The notes under the pieces: generated by a model
The model's database searches: none
The model's input: the letters and a program-made list of their open reading frames with translations, nothing else
What the model was told of the DNA's origin: nothing
Made by a program: the position numbers and the translations under genes
In this document: in pieces, positions 15,203 through 23,943 of the stretch
How positions within the stretch are numbered: position 1 is the first letter of the stretch
Layout of the letters: each line of letters starts with the position of its first letter
Assembly: GCA_021782105.1 (NCBI GenBank)
Contig: JAJXVO010000010.1
Span: 1-33,323, forward strand
Length of the DNA stretch: 33,323 bases
Source of the DNA: a bacterium
GTDB taxonomy: Bacteria; Verrucomicrobiota; Verrucomicrobiia; Opitutales; Opitutaceae
Reading direction: 5' to 3'

Positions 15203-17596
15203 CTAGTCGTCCGCACGGCGCACGCCGCCCAGCAGCGCCGCCGAGGCCGCGAGCACGAGCGCGAGCATCGTCGCCGCGATCGCCGTGGCGCGTCCGACGT
15301 CGAATTCCTTGAACAGCGTCGTCACCAGCAGCGTACCGAGCGTGTGGAGCGAGGTGGAGGGATCCTGGGAGGTGAGCAGCCACACCATTTCAAACGCGTT
15401 GAGCCCGCCGATGACCAGGAACACTGCGGAGATGGCGACGACCTCGCGGATCATCGGCAGTGTGATGGAGAAGAACTGGCGCCACTGGGGCGCCCCGTCG
15501 ATCGCGGCGGCCTCGTAGAGCTCCGCGTCGACACCCTCCATCGCCGCGAGGTAGAGGATCAGGTTGAAGCCGCAGGCCATCCACACGTAGATGGGAATCA
15601 TCGACCAATAGAGATACTCGGGCGCGAGCCAGGGAAAGCCGTTGAAGCCTGCCAGCCAGTGCCAGCCCACTGCGCGGCCCAGCGCCGACAGGCCTGCGTT
15701 CACGAGTCCTCCGTGTGGCTCATAGGCGTTCATCCACAGCAGCGTCGCCGCCACGCCACCCAGGAGGTTAGGAAACAGCAGGATCGTCCTGAGCGCCTTT
15801 CCACCCCAGACCCCGCGATGGATGAGGTAGGCGAGCCCGAGGGACAGCGGAATCACGACCGCCGCGGGGACGACCACGAGAAAGCCGTTGTTGCGGAGGG
15901 CAAACCAGAACGCGTCGCTCTCAAACACCAGCCATTTGAAGTTCGTGAGGCCCACCCAGACATGGCCGCCCAGGCCGTTCGAACGGGTAAAGGCCCAGCC
16001 GAGCGACACCAATCCGGGCGCAAGAATGAAGAGCGCGTACAGGACGAAGGCAGGGCCGACGAATCCCGCCGCCCTCCCCCAGCCCAGGTGCGGGCGGGCG
16101 TCCACCGCAGGCCGGCCCCCCGCGTCTCCGGACTCGCGGAGCGCGGCGGCGGGCGGACGCCGCCGCGAATGGACGAGCTTGAGACCCGCGAACCCCAGCG
16201 CCGCCACCATCACCAGAGCAATGAGGATCCTGCCCGCCACGGGGTGGCGAATCACCACGGCGTTGGGATTCGCGAGGCGCTCGCGCGAAGCCTTCGCCGC
16301 CGCCTCCAACCGCGCTCCGAAGGCCGCGGGCGTGGTCTGTCCCTCGAACAACTTCTGTCGCGCATCGGTCATCACCTGCAACAGGCCCTCCGGCTGAAGC
16401 ATGCGCGGAGGCGACGAATACGCCGCCTTTGCGCGGTAGATCACGCGTGCGGATTCCCTCATCAGCGGCGAAAAGCGATCCAGGGAGACGCCCTTCACCG
16501 CGACCGGCGAGTCGAGCTGCGCGACAAAGGCGGCGGCCCTTGCGCGCGAGGTCAGGTAACGCAGAAAATCGACGGCGATCTGCGTGCGCCTTGGGTCCGC
16601 CTGCTTGAAAACGAAGTAGTAGTCGCTGCTCGTCTGGATCGCCGAGCGGTCGGCCACTCCGTTTGGCCAGACCGGAAAATTCATCGCGCCCAGCTCAAAG
16701 CCGGGCGGGATCTTGCCCTTCATCTCGTTGACGAACCAGGAGCCCGAAACCGTCATCGCCGCCCTTCCGTCGAGGAACGCGAGCTGTGCGCCGGTGTGGG
16801 TCATGCCCTCCCAGCCCGACATCAGGTCCTCCGCCGCCAGCCGTCGCACGACGCCGGCGGCGCGAATGAACGCGGGGCTCGTGCGTGCGCCGGGAGCCAG
16901 GGCGTTGTACGCGTCCCAGCCCGTCTTCCCCACCTGGTTGTAGTAGGCGGCGAGCAGGAACGTGTCACCATATCTCAGATACACTCCCGGAAGCGCGACG
17001 GGGGCGATGCCGGCCCTGCGGATCCGGTCGCAGGCCGCGAAAAACTCGTCCCAGGTCGCCGGCTCCCGGATGCCCAGCCGGCTGAAAATCCGTTTGTTGT
17101 AGAAAAGGGTCCAGCACGAGTAGGCAAAAGGCAGCGCGTAGGTGTGCCCGCCGAGGCGCCAGCCCTCGAGCGCGCCGGGCAAAAAGGTGTCCTTCCAGCG
17201 GGCATCCCCCTCCCAGTTCGGGCCGTTGAGATAGGGGGTCAGGTCGACCACCTTTCCCTCCGCGATGAGTTTGGGCCAGGGCAGGTCGACGGTGGTGACG
17301 TCGGGGTAGCTGCCTCCGATGACCCTCACGCGGACCTGCTCCGCCATGCGCGGATCGCCGTAGAGGCGGATTTTGACACCGGGGCGGAGCGCCTCGAACT
17401 GGCGTGCGGTCTCCTCGTAGAACTTGGTGCCGTAGCCGGCCGCGAGGATGGGGATGTCTATCACCGTCTCGGGCCGTGGAGCCGCCCCGGCCCACGACAG
17501 GGACGCCACGATCCCCGCGAACAGTACGGCCAGCCGCAGGCACGCCAGTAAACCCAGCCAGCCCTCCCTCTGGTGATCGTCATGGACTTTCCGCAT
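15203..17596 (-). CDS. Fused sugar-binding protein and ABC permease (CUT1 type)
   Basis: Single open frame of 797 residues that joins two usually separate subunits. Residues to about 40 hold a Sec signal. About 45-440 form a family 1 extracellular solute-binding domain (TKFYEETARQFEALRPGVKI, YPDVTTVDLPWPKLIAEGKV, YALPFAYSCWTLFYNKRIF, LAFLDGRAAMTVSGSWFV, VDFLRYLTSRARAAAF). A hydrophobic helix (about 457-475) and an Arg-rich linker lead to a MalF-like six-helix permease from about 508, with the EAA loop ELYEAAAIDGAPQWRQFF (692-709). The topology is consistent: binding domain outside, one helix in, linker inside, permease in the membrane. The frame continues upstream to a GTG at 17659; the ATG at 17596 gives the better signal peptide. 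The partner permease follows 14 bp later. The sugar cannot be predicted. Confidence 0.9.
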   Translation of the reverse strand: MRKVHDDHQREGWLGLLACLRLAVLFAGIVASLSWAGAAPRPETVIDIPILAAGYGTKFYEETARQFEALRPGVKIRLYGDPRMAEQVRVRVIGGSYPDVTTVDLPWPKLIAEGKVVDLTPYLNGPNWEGDARWKDTFLPGALEGWRLGGHTYALPFAYSCWTLFYNKRIFSRLGIREPATWDEFFAACDRIRRAGIAPVALPGVYLRYGDTFLLAAYYNQVGKTGWDAYNALAPGARTSPAFIRAAGVVRRLAAEDLMSGWEGMTHTGAQLAFLDGRAAMTVSGSWFVNEMKGKIPPGFELGAMNFPVWPNGVADRSAIQTSSDYYFVFKQADPRRTQIAVDFLRYLTSRARAAAFVAQLDSPVAVKGVSLDRFSPLMRESARVIYRAKAAYSSPPRMLQPEGLLQVMTDARQKLFEGQTTPAAFGARLEAAAKASRERLANPNAVVIRHPVAGRILIALVMVAALGFAGLKLVHSRRRPPAAALRESGDAGGRPAVDARPHLGWGRAAGFVGPAFVLYALFILAPGLVSLGWAFTRSNGLGGHVWVGLTNFKWLVFESDAFWFALRNNGFLVVVPAAVVIPLSLGLAYLIHRGVWGGKALRTILLFPNLLGGVAATLLWMNAYEPHGGLVNAGLSALGRAVGWHWLAGFNGFPWLAPEYLYWSMIPIYVWMACGFNLILYLAAMEGVDAELYEAAAIDGAPQWRQFFSITLPMIREVVAISAVFLVIGGLNAFEMVWLLTSQDPSTSLHTLGTLLVTTLFKEFDVGRATAIAATMLALVLAASAALLGGVRRADD

Positions 17597-17680
17597 CGCT
17601 CGTATCGGCCCAGACCAATCAGCAAGGCGCCGAGCGGACGCGAACGAAATCCACGGCACCCGTTCGCTTTTAGGAGGCGT

Positions 17681-18889
17681 TCAGACCCGTACCGAGAACC
17701 CCTCTTTGCGAAGCGCGCGGTGTAGCGCCGCAATATGAAGGCGGTCGCGCGTCTCCACGGTGCAGACCACGTTCACCGCGCTCACATCCGGTCCGCTGAA
17801 GGCGCGGTCGTGGGCGAGATCCTTGATGCTCGCGCCGCTGTCGGCGATCAGGCGTGCCAGCCGAGCGAGCCCACCCGGCCGGTCGCTGATCGTGACCGTG
17901 AAGCGGCTCTGCCTTCCGTCGTGCACGAGACCCTTTTCGATGACGCGGCTGAGGATGGACGGATCGATATTACCCCCGGTGGTGACGAGAACCACCGTGC
18001 GACCCTTGAGATCGGGCAGGCGCCCGGCCATCAACGCCGCGAGCGGCGCGGCGGCGGCGCCCTCGACGACGATCTTCTCCAGCTCGAGCATGCGCAGGAT
18101 GGCCTGGGCGATGTACGATTCGTCGACGCGGACCACCTTGTCCACGCGTCCACGTGCCAGTTCAAAGGCGAGCGCGCCCACTTTCAGCACGGCAAGTCCG
18201 TCGGCCAGTGTCGGGGCTCGCGGAATCGCAACCGGATGACCGGCGCGCAGGGCAGCCGTGAAACTCGCCGTCGCGCGGCTCTCGACGCCTATCACCTGGA
18301 CGCGTGGCTTGAGCGCCTTCACCGCAACCGCCAGGCCGCTGATCAGCCCGGCTCCGCCTATCGGGCACACGATGGCGTCGACGTCGGGCACCTGGCGGAG
18401 AATCTCGAGCGCGAGGGTCCCCTGCCCGGCGATGATCGCGGGGTCGTCGAAGCCGTGGATGTAGCTGAGCCCTTCGGCGGCGGCGAGGCGGTCCGCTTCG
18501 GCCCGAGCCTGCGCAAAATCCTCGCCTCCGATCACCACACGCGCGCCGAGCCGCCGGCAGGTCGTCACCTTGATCAGGGGAGCGTATCCAGGCATGACAA
18601 CGGTCACCGGGATGCCGAGAAGACGGCCGTGGTAGGCGAGCCCGAGCGCGTGGTTACCCGCGCTGGCGGCGATCACCCCGCGGCGTGCGGCGGCGACGGG
18701 AAGACACCGAAGGGCGTTGCACGCGCCGCGCTCCTTGAACGAGCCCGTGCGTTGCAGGTTGTCGAGTTTGCAGAACACGCGCGATCCGGTGATTTCGCCC
18801 AGAGGAATCGATTCGGGGCAGGGCGTGACCGTGACCTTTCCGGCGATTCGCCGGGCGGCGGCGTGAATTTCCGCGAGAGTGACTTTCAT
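17681..18889 (-). CDS. ilvA: Threonine ammonia-lyase with C-terminal ACT domain
   Basis: PLP enzyme of 402 residues that deaminates threonine to 2-oxobutyrate, the first step towards isoleucine, or that degrades Thr/Ser. The catalytic domain shows the PLP lysine K52 in GSFKERGA, the phosphate-side motif SAGNHALG (many relatives have SAGNHAQG) and the glycine loop IGGAGLISG. VLVTTGGNIDP closes the domain. About residues 330-402 form one ACT domain (RFTVTISDRPGGLARLARLI), placing it in the shorter TdcB-like class with a regulatory tail rather than the long two-ACT IlvA. Length is normal for that class. The fused transporter gene follows after 84 bp, with no evident functional link. Biosynthetic or catabolic use cannot be decided here. 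Confidence 0.9.
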   Translation of the reverse strand: MKVTLAEIHAAARRIAGKVTVTPCPESIPLGEITGSRVFCKLDNLQRTGSFKERGACNALRCLPVAAARRGVIAASAGNHALGLAYHGRLLGIPVTVVMPGYAPLIKVTTCRRLGARVVIGGEDFAQARAEADRLAAAEGLSYIHGFDDPAIIAGQGTLALEILRQVPDVDAIVCPIGGAGLISGLAVAVKALKPRVQVIGVESRATASFTAALRAGHPVAIPRAPTLADGLAVLKVGALAFELARGRVDKVVRVDESYIAQAILRMLELEKIVVEGAAAAPLAALMAGRLPDLKGRTVVLVTTGGNIDPSILSRVIEKGLVHDGRQSRFTVTISDRPGGLARLARLIADSGASIKDLAHDRAFSGPDVSAVNVVCTVETRDRLHIAALHRALRKEGFSVRV

Positions 18890-19105
18890 CCGACAAGGTT
18901 AGGATAAACCCAGCGCCTCAAGAAGCCGGAACTCAGCACCGGCGGAGCGGCCTGGCCAGGTGGGGTCCACCGGGAGGATTAGCGTTGCGGATCAAAGGTC
19001 GCGGGACAGATTACTTGCGACTCGAACCATCCCTCCGCCCTCCCCTTTCCACTTTCCGCTCCCTTCCACCGCACACTCCAGCCGGCGCCCAAGCACTTTC
19101 ACGAG

Positions 19106-19456
19106 ATGTACCAGGTCACGTTTTCCGAACAGGCGATGCAGGAGCTGAACAGGCTCGACAAATTGTCCCAAATGGCGGCAATCGAGCCCCTTAGCGCCTT
19201 GAAGCCCGCGGACCTCACGCATCCGAGAGAGCCGCTTGGCCGCTTTCACCGGAGGGGAAGTGAACTTTATCGGCTGCGTGTCGACGATCATCGGTTCTAC
19301 TTCACCGTGAAAAGTGAAGTCCTGCACGTGTGTTACATCCTACACCGCAATTCGCTGGAGGACTTCCTCCTGCGCAATAAACTTCCCGTCAGCGAACAGC
19401 AGCTTTTCGAGCAAAACTCCAAGTTTTGGAAGTACCTCGAGTCCTTGCGAAAATAG
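19106..19456 (+). CDS. RelE/ParE-like protein without an adjacent antitoxin
   Basis: Small protein of 116 residues with the RelE/ParE fold pattern: MYQVTFSEQAMQELNRL, then SELYRLRVDDHRFYFTVKSEVLHVCYILHR, the characteristic strand pair of the superfamily. The C-terminal tail (EDFLLRNKLPVSEQQLFEQNSKFW) is longer than in typical toxins. No small antitoxin frame lies beside it: the upstream 216 bp hold no convincing gene, and pssA begins 23 bp downstream. It may be a domesticated, non-toxic relative. Toxin activity should not be assumed. Confidence 0.65.
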   Translation: MYQVTFSEQAMQELNRLDKLSQMAAIEPLSALKPADLTHPREPLGRFHRRGSELYRLRVDDHRFYFTVKSEVLHVCYILHRNSLEDFLLRNKLPVSEQQLFEQNSKFWKYLESLRK

Positions 19457-19479
19457 CCTCCGTTCAACGCCGTCCATCC

Positions 19480-20388
19480 ATGGCACGCACTCCCGACGAC
19501 GCTCAGCGCGAAGAAGAGGACCTCGCTTTCCGCGAGGACCCTTACAACGTCACCCAAGCCAGCCGCATTTTTTTCCTGCCCAACCTGATGACGGCCGGAA
19601 ACCTGTTCTGCGGTTTCATGGCGGTCATTCAGTGCATTCAGGCTCGCCTGGCCGAGACGGCCTTGGACGGCCTCTACCTTCACGATTCGCCTGCCGCCCA
19701 TTATCGGACTGCCGTTTACTTGATCTTCGCGGCTGCCGCGTTCGACATGCTCGACGGGCGTCTGGCCCGTCTGGGCGGGCGCGAGTCGCTGTTTGGAGCC
19801 GAATTCGATTCGCTGGCCGACGTGGTGTCCTTCGGAATCGCGCCGGCGATGATGATGTTCTTCTTCATCCTGAAACCGACCAGCGATTTCCCGTGGTTTC
19901 GCAATGTGGGCTGGTTTGTGGGCTTCATCTACCTGCTCTGCGCCGCCATGAGGCTGGCCCGCTTCAACGTCATCACCAACCCACTGCTCAAGCGGGGCGC
20001 CAAGGAGGCAAACAAGGATTTTCTCGGCCTGCCCGTGCCGGCCGCCGCGACCACCGTGGCGTCGATGGTCTTATTCCTGCTGGAGCTTCAGGCCTCCGAC
20101 AAGTCGCTCGACCGGTGGTCGCTCGCCCTTCCCTTTCTCATGGTGCTGATCGCGTTCCTCATGATGAGCCCGGTCCGATACCCCAGCGGCAAGAATGTCA
20201 ACATGCAGACCAAGACGAAGCTCCGCAGCTTCGTTCTGCTGTTCATCGCCGCTGCGCTTCTTGTCTATTACAAGGAAGTGGGGTTGCTTCTCATCTGTCT
20301 GGGTTACATATTCTTCGGCGTCGGGCGCCACGTTCGGCGCGTTCGACACCTCTCCCGACAGCAAAACACACCTGCGAATCCCGTGTGA
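19480..20388 (+). CDS. pssA: CDP-diacylglycerol-serine O-phosphatidyltransferase
   Basis: Integral membrane enzyme of 302 residues making phosphatidylserine, the precursor of phosphatidylethanolamine. The CDP-alcohol phosphatidyltransferase signature is exact: DMLDGRLAR, then eight residues and G, AEFD, SLAD (the D-x2-DG-x2-AR-x8-G-x3-D-x3-D pattern). FFLPNLMTAGNLFCGFMAV at the front and several later hydrophobic helices match the family. The start is the ATG after the upstream gene's stop; a longer frame to 19426 would overlap that gene. The N-terminal 30 residues are acidic and cytosolic. No psd gene is in view. Confidence 0.92.
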   Translation: MARTPDDAQREEEDLAFREDPYNVTQASRIFFLPNLMTAGNLFCGFMAVIQCIQARLAETALDGLYLHDSPAAHYRTAVYLIFAAAAFDMLDGRLARLGGRESLFGAEFDSLADVVSFGIAPAMMMFFFILKPTSDFPWFRNVGWFVGFIYLLCAAMRLARFNVITNPLLKRGAKEANKDFLGLPVPAAATTVASMVLFLLELQASDKSLDRWSLALPFLMVLIAFLMMSPVRYPSGKNVNMQTKTKLRSFVLLFIAAALLVYYKEVGLLLICLGYIFFGVGRHVRRVRHLSRQQNTPANPV

Positions 20389-20423
20389 GCAAGTTGCCAG
20401 CTTTCCCCCAATAACTCCCACCC

Positions 20424-20585
20424 CGTGAATAACCACCCCCTTTGCCCACAGATCCGCTGCGATTATTCACACTGCCCGCGAGGCGTTTTCTCCTCGGAAA
20501 CTGAGGGGTTGCTGGTTCTATTCGCAGCCCATAATAAGACGGATATAATTCATTATTGATCCTCTTAATCTTTATCCATTGTTAA
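20424..20585. other. AT-rich region with DnaA-box-like sites upstream of dnaN (possible origin or DnaA-controlled region)
   Basis: The 230-bp gap between pssA and dnaN contains TTATTCACA at 20463-20471 (fits TTATNCACA), its inverted near-copy CGTGAATAA at 20424-20432 (one mismatch), and TTATCCATT at 20572-20580 (two mismatches). About 20530-20585 is strikingly AT-rich in an otherwise GC-rich window. Genes to the left (9.8-18.9 kb) read leftwards and genes to the right read rightwards, as often seen around an origin. dnaA itself is not in the window. The sites could instead only regulate dnaN. Confidence 0.4.
20521..20549 (+). promoter_or_regulatory. Sigma-70-type promoter for dnaN
   Basis: A perfect -10 hexamer TATAAT (20544-20549) with TTCGCA 17 bp upstream (4 of 6 matches to TTGACA). 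It is about 70 bp before the dnaN ATG, in the AT-rich gap. It is the best housekeeping promoter I can see in the window. Confidence 0.6.
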
Positions 20586-20618
20586 CAGCGCAGGAAAATC
20601 CGACCAGCCAACGAAACG

Positions 20619-21743
20619 ATGAAATTCAAGATCAACCGCGATCATTTTGCCAACGGTCTCGCCCAGGTGCTCAACGTGGTCGGCTCGAAAGCCACCATGC
20701 CGATCCTGAGCAATGTGCTGATCGAGGCTGAGAAGGATCAGATCTCGCTTTCGACCACGAACCTCGACCTCGGCATCCGGTGCAAGATCAAGGCTGAGGT
20801 GAAGGAGGGCGGTTCCGTGACGCTGCCCGTCAAGCGCTTGGCCAGCATCGTGCGAGAGCTGCCCAACATCGACGTCACGCTCGATTCTGCTCCCAACCAC
20901 CAGGTTAAGCTGTCGTCCGGCGGATCGACTTTTCGCATCATGGGCATCGGCAAGGAGGAGTTTCCGCCGTTGCCGGAGTTTGGCGACGAGAAGAGTTACA
21001 CGATCGACCAGGCCGAGCTGGCCTCGATGATCAAGAGCGTCGCGTACGCACAATCCCAGGACGAGACGCGTTACATCCTCAACGGCGTATTTTTCAACTT
21101 TCGCGATGGACGTTTCTCGCTGGTGGCGACCGATGGGCGCCGTCTGGCCATGACTTCGAAGGAGATGGAAATCAGCCCCGACAGCGCGGGGTCGATCATT
21201 CTTCCGGCCAAGACCGTGGCGGAGCTGACCCGCCTCCTGGACAAGGGAGAAAAGCTCAAGATCAACTTCAACGACCGTCGCTGCGCCTTCCAGATCGCAA
21301 GCAACAAGGATTCGAGCGGCCTGGTCGACTCGATCTACCTCTATTCCAAGGTGGTTGAGGGCAATTATCCCAACTACCAGCAGGTGATCCCGAAGGAGAC
21401 GCACCAGCGCATCAAGCTCGAGCGCGAACTTTTCCTGCAGTGCATCCACCGCGCGGCGCTCGTGTGTTCCGAGAAGGCGAATTCGGTGAAGCTGAAGCTC
21501 ACCAGCAATCTCATCGAGATCACGGCCCAAAGCCCCGATTTCGGCGAGGCGCACGAGTCGATGGCCATCAACTACAGCGGTCCCGATCTCCAGGTTGCCT
21601 TCAACCCCGCGTTTGTCATCGATCCGCTCAAGGCTCTCACGAAGGACGAGATCTATTTCGAGCTGAAGGATGAGATCAGTCCCGGCGTGTTTAAGACGCT
21701 CGACAACTTCGTCTGCGTCATCATGCCGGTGAGGCTGAGTTGA
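20619..21743 (+). CDS. dnaN: DNA polymerase III beta subunit (sliding clamp)
   Basis: Ring-forming processivity factor of 374 residues. The three clamp domains are recognisable: [20 protein letters not shown] at the start, [11 protein letters not shown] in the middle domain, and the C-terminal ending [13 protein letters not shown], which forms part of the peptide-binding pocket (MPVR is close to the usual MPMRL). Motifs such as [13 protein letters not shown] are typical. Length is normal. It is preceded by pssA rather than dnaA, so the classical dnaA-dnaN pair is split. No Shine-Dalgarno is visible. Confidence 0.97.
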   Translation: MKFKINRDHFANGLAQVLNVVGSKATMPILSNVLIEAEKDQISLSTTNLDLGIRCKIKAEVKEGGSVTLPVKRLASIVRELPNIDVTLDSAPNHQVKLSSGGSTFRIMGIGKEEFPPLPEFGDEKSYTIDQAELASMIKSVAYAQSQDETRYILNGVFFNFRDGRFSLVATDGRRLAMTSKEMEISPDSAGSIILPAKTVAELTRLLDKGEKLKINFNDRRCAFQIASNKDSSGLVDSIYLYSKVVEGNYPNYQQVIPKETHQRIKLERELFLQCIHRAALVCSEKANSVKLKLTSNLIEITAQSPDFGEAHESMAINYSGPDLQVAFNPAFVIDPLKALTKDEIYFELKDEISPGVFKTLDNFVCVIMPVRLS

Positions 21744-21827
21744 GCCCGTCCCGGGGCTTGTGCCCGGCGGCCAAACACGGCTGAATCTCCACTGCTAGTC
21801 CCGAGGGGCCGGCAAATTCTCGCATCG

Positions 21828-22700
21828 ATGGACATTTCCTACCCGATCCTCGCCGGCATGGCGTTGTCGCTCATTCTCGCCCAGGCGAATCAGCGGCTCG
21901 CATCGCCTGTGATCGCAATAGTGAATCGGTGGATACGCTGGCTGGTGTTTGCCTTTGGACTGGGATATATCGCCGACGCCTTCCGCTGGCTCGACCGCCC
22001 GCTTTGGGCGCTGATCCTCATTTCCTTCCTGCTGTGGTTTCTGCTCGAGACGGTCTACAACTGGATGGCGGTCTCGGCCATGAGCCTGAGTCCGATGCCC
22101 CTTTTTCCGGCCTATCGTGCGAATCCCGCCGGGGACGAGTGGCCCATGCAGAAACGGATCCTGAACGTGCGGGATTGGCTGCGCCGCTCCGGCTACCGCC
22201 CTGTGAAGGCCCTGCGCGCCGAGATCGCGCCGGGGGTCTACCTTCGCCTGTCGGTGTATCAGGACGAGGGGGGGACGACGCGGGTGCAGATCATGTTCAT
22301 GCCGCAGAGCAGTGGAGCGAGCGCCATGAGTTGCGTGATCACATCGTTTGTGGCGGACGGCCGGAGGATCGTCACCGACAACCTTCACATCCCGTACGGC
22401 GGGTTTTATCCGGAACGCTGGTGCGTGGAGCGGCTGCCCTGGAGGCGGTCGATCGAGAGCCTCATGGCGCGTCATAAGCGACGGCTCGTGGGCGAGGCGC
22501 TGGTCCCCTTCGATTTTGATCCGCTTTCCGACATCGACTCCACCCAGCGCGAGCTCGACCGCTTGAACACGGAGCTGGGGTTCCTGGTTCCTCACAGCGA
22601 TCGCGAACAGCGCGGGAAGATCACGCACGAGGGCCGTTACCGGGTCTGGAAGGAGATCTGGATGCTGGATTATTTGGGGCGGAGCGCGAGGTACTCCTGA
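21828..22700 (+). CDS. Membrane-anchored protein of unknown function
   Basis: Protein of 290 residues, family not recognised. Two or three hydrophobic helices occupy the first 90 residues (ILAGMALSLILAQA, WLVFAFGLGYIADAF, LWALILISFLLWFLLETVYNW). The remaining 200 residues are soluble and mixed alpha/beta, with GVYLRLSVYQDEGGTTRVQIMF and a Trp/Arg-rich PYGGFYPERWCVERLPWRRS. No catalytic motif, repeat or lipobox is seen. It lies between dnaN (84 bp upstream) and moeA (16 bp downstream), so it may be cotranscribed with the molybdenum cofactor genes, though nothing in it suggests that role. Confidence 0.7.
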   Translation: MDISYPILAGMALSLILAQANQRLASPVIAIVNRWIRWLVFAFGLGYIADAFRWLDRPLWALILISFLLWFLLETVYNWMAVSAMSLSPMPLFPAYRANPAGDEWPMQKRILNVRDWLRRSGYRPVKALRAEIAPGVYLRLSVYQDEGGTTRVQIMFMPQSSGASAMSCVITSFVADGRRIVTDNLHIPYGGFYPERWCVERLPWRRSIESLMARHKRRLVGEALVPFDFDPLSDIDSTQRELDRLNTELGFLVPHSDREQRGKITHEGRYRVWKEIWMLDYLGRSARYS

Positions 22701-22716
22701 ACGCCTTTGCGCTGCG

Positions 22717-23931
22717 ATGGACGGAACGCGCGCCAGTTTCCCCCTTTCCCCGGTCGATGCGGAGCGCCTCGTGGCGGAGGCCACGCCGGACCTGGGCTCC
22801 GAACACGTCGCGCTTTCGGGGGCGCGCGGGAGAATCCTGCGCGAGGACATCGTGGCGGACAGGCCCTTTCCGTCCTTCGACCGTGTGACGCTCGACGGCT
22901 ATGCGCTGCGTTCGAGTGAGGCGGCGGCCGGAGGGTGCGGCTTCCGGGTCGCGGGGTTTCAACCCGCGGGTCGCGCTCCGATGAGCCTGCCGGCGCAGGC
23001 GGGACATTGCATCGAGGTGGGAACGGGCGCTATCCTGCCCGTGGAGGCGGACTGTGTCGTGCCTTACGAATCGGTCGAACGCGCGGGCGACCGGATCATC
23101 CTGCGTGGAGGAGTAATTCCGCGTCCGGGCGATGCCGTGCATGCCCGCGGTTCCGACCGTATCGCGGGCTCGGTGCTGCTGCGCTCAGGCGTGCGGTTGG
23201 GAGGCCGCGAACTCGCGGTCGCCGCCGCCTGTGGTCGTGTATCGGTTCTCGTGGCGTCCGGTGTGCGTATTGGCCTATTGGTGACGGGAGACGAGCTCGT
23301 CGAACCGGGATGCCCCGTCCTTCCGTGGCAGCAGCGGCGCAGCAACGATCTGGCGCTTTGCGCGGCCCTCGAGGCGGCCGGCGCGGAGGTGTCGGTGAGG
23401 CATGCCCGCGACGACACGGCGCAGCTGGGCGCCGCCCTGAGCGGGCTGCTGGAGGGCTGCGACTTTCTCGTGACGACGGGAGGCATATCCCGGGGGAGGT
23501 TGGACCTGCTGCCCGAGCTGTTCGAGCGGGCGGGCGCGCAGAGGATCTTTCACGGGATTACCCAGCGCCCGGGAAAACCCCTGTGGTTTGGAACGGCTCG
23601 GGGAAAGCCAATCTTCGGGCTTCCGGGCAATCCGGTGTCCTCGTACACGTGCCTGCATCGCTTCGTGCTGCCGGCTCTCGGGCATGCGGCGGGAGCGACC
23701 GCGGCCGCGCCGGAATTTGTTTCCCTGGCCGAACCCGCGGCATCAGACCGGCGCCTCACACTCTATGTCCCGGCGGTTCTGGTGACGAGCGGACGGAGTG
23801 CCCGCCTGGCTCCATTCAATACATCGGGCGACCTGGCTGCGCTTCTGGAAACGGATGGCTTCGTGGAGATTCCCCCGGGGGGCGAGGGGGTTTCCGCCGG
23901 ATTCCTTGCCCCTTTTCGGCGCTGGGTCTAG
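22717..23931 (+). CDS. moeA: Molybdopterin molybdenumtransferase
   Basis: Enzyme of 404 residues that inserts molybdate into adenylylated molybdopterin, the last step of molybdenum cofactor synthesis. Conserved pieces are RILREDIVADRPFPSFDRVTLDGYA (substrate-site DGYA), EVGTGAILPVEADCVVPYE, LLVTGDELVEPG, the MPT-binding TTGGISRGRLDLL, and RPGKPLWFGTARGKPIFGLPGNPVSS. Length is normal. Gaps of 12 and 21 bp to moaC and the sirtuin gene make a probable operon. No molybdoenzyme gene is in the window. Confidence 0.93.
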   Translation: MDGTRASFPLSPVDAERLVAEATPDLGSEHVALSGARGRILREDIVADRPFPSFDRVTLDGYALRSSEAAAGGCGFRVAGFQPAGRAPMSLPAQAGHCIEVGTGAILPVEADCVVPYESVERAGDRIILRGGVIPRPGDAVHARGSDRIAGSVLLRSGVRLGGRELAVAAACGRVSVLVASGVRIGLLVTGDELVEPGCPVLPWQQRRSNDLALCAALEAAGAEVSVRHARDDTAQLGAALSGLLEGCDFLVTTGGISRGRLDLLPELFERAGAQRIFHGITQRPGKPLWFGTARGKPIFGLPGNPVSSYTCLHRFVLPALGHAAGATAAAPEFVSLAEPAASDRRLTLYVPAVLVTSGRSARLAPFNTSGDLAALLETDGFVEIPPGGEGVSAGFLAPFRRWV

Positions 23932-23943
23932 GGACTTTCGCGC

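Noticed and set aside
13359-15206. 615-codon open frame on the plus strand
   Set aside because: Spans several minus-strand genes with better support (permease, small genes with a Shine-Dalgarno site); no domain seen.
15344-17551. 735-codon open frame on the plus strand
   Set aside because: Antisense to the fused transporter gene, low-complexity Arg/His/Glu-rich product, no motif.
18900-19105. Antitoxin gene for the RelE-like protein
   Set aside because: Only short frames of biased composition are present, with no DNA-binding motif or ribosome-binding site.
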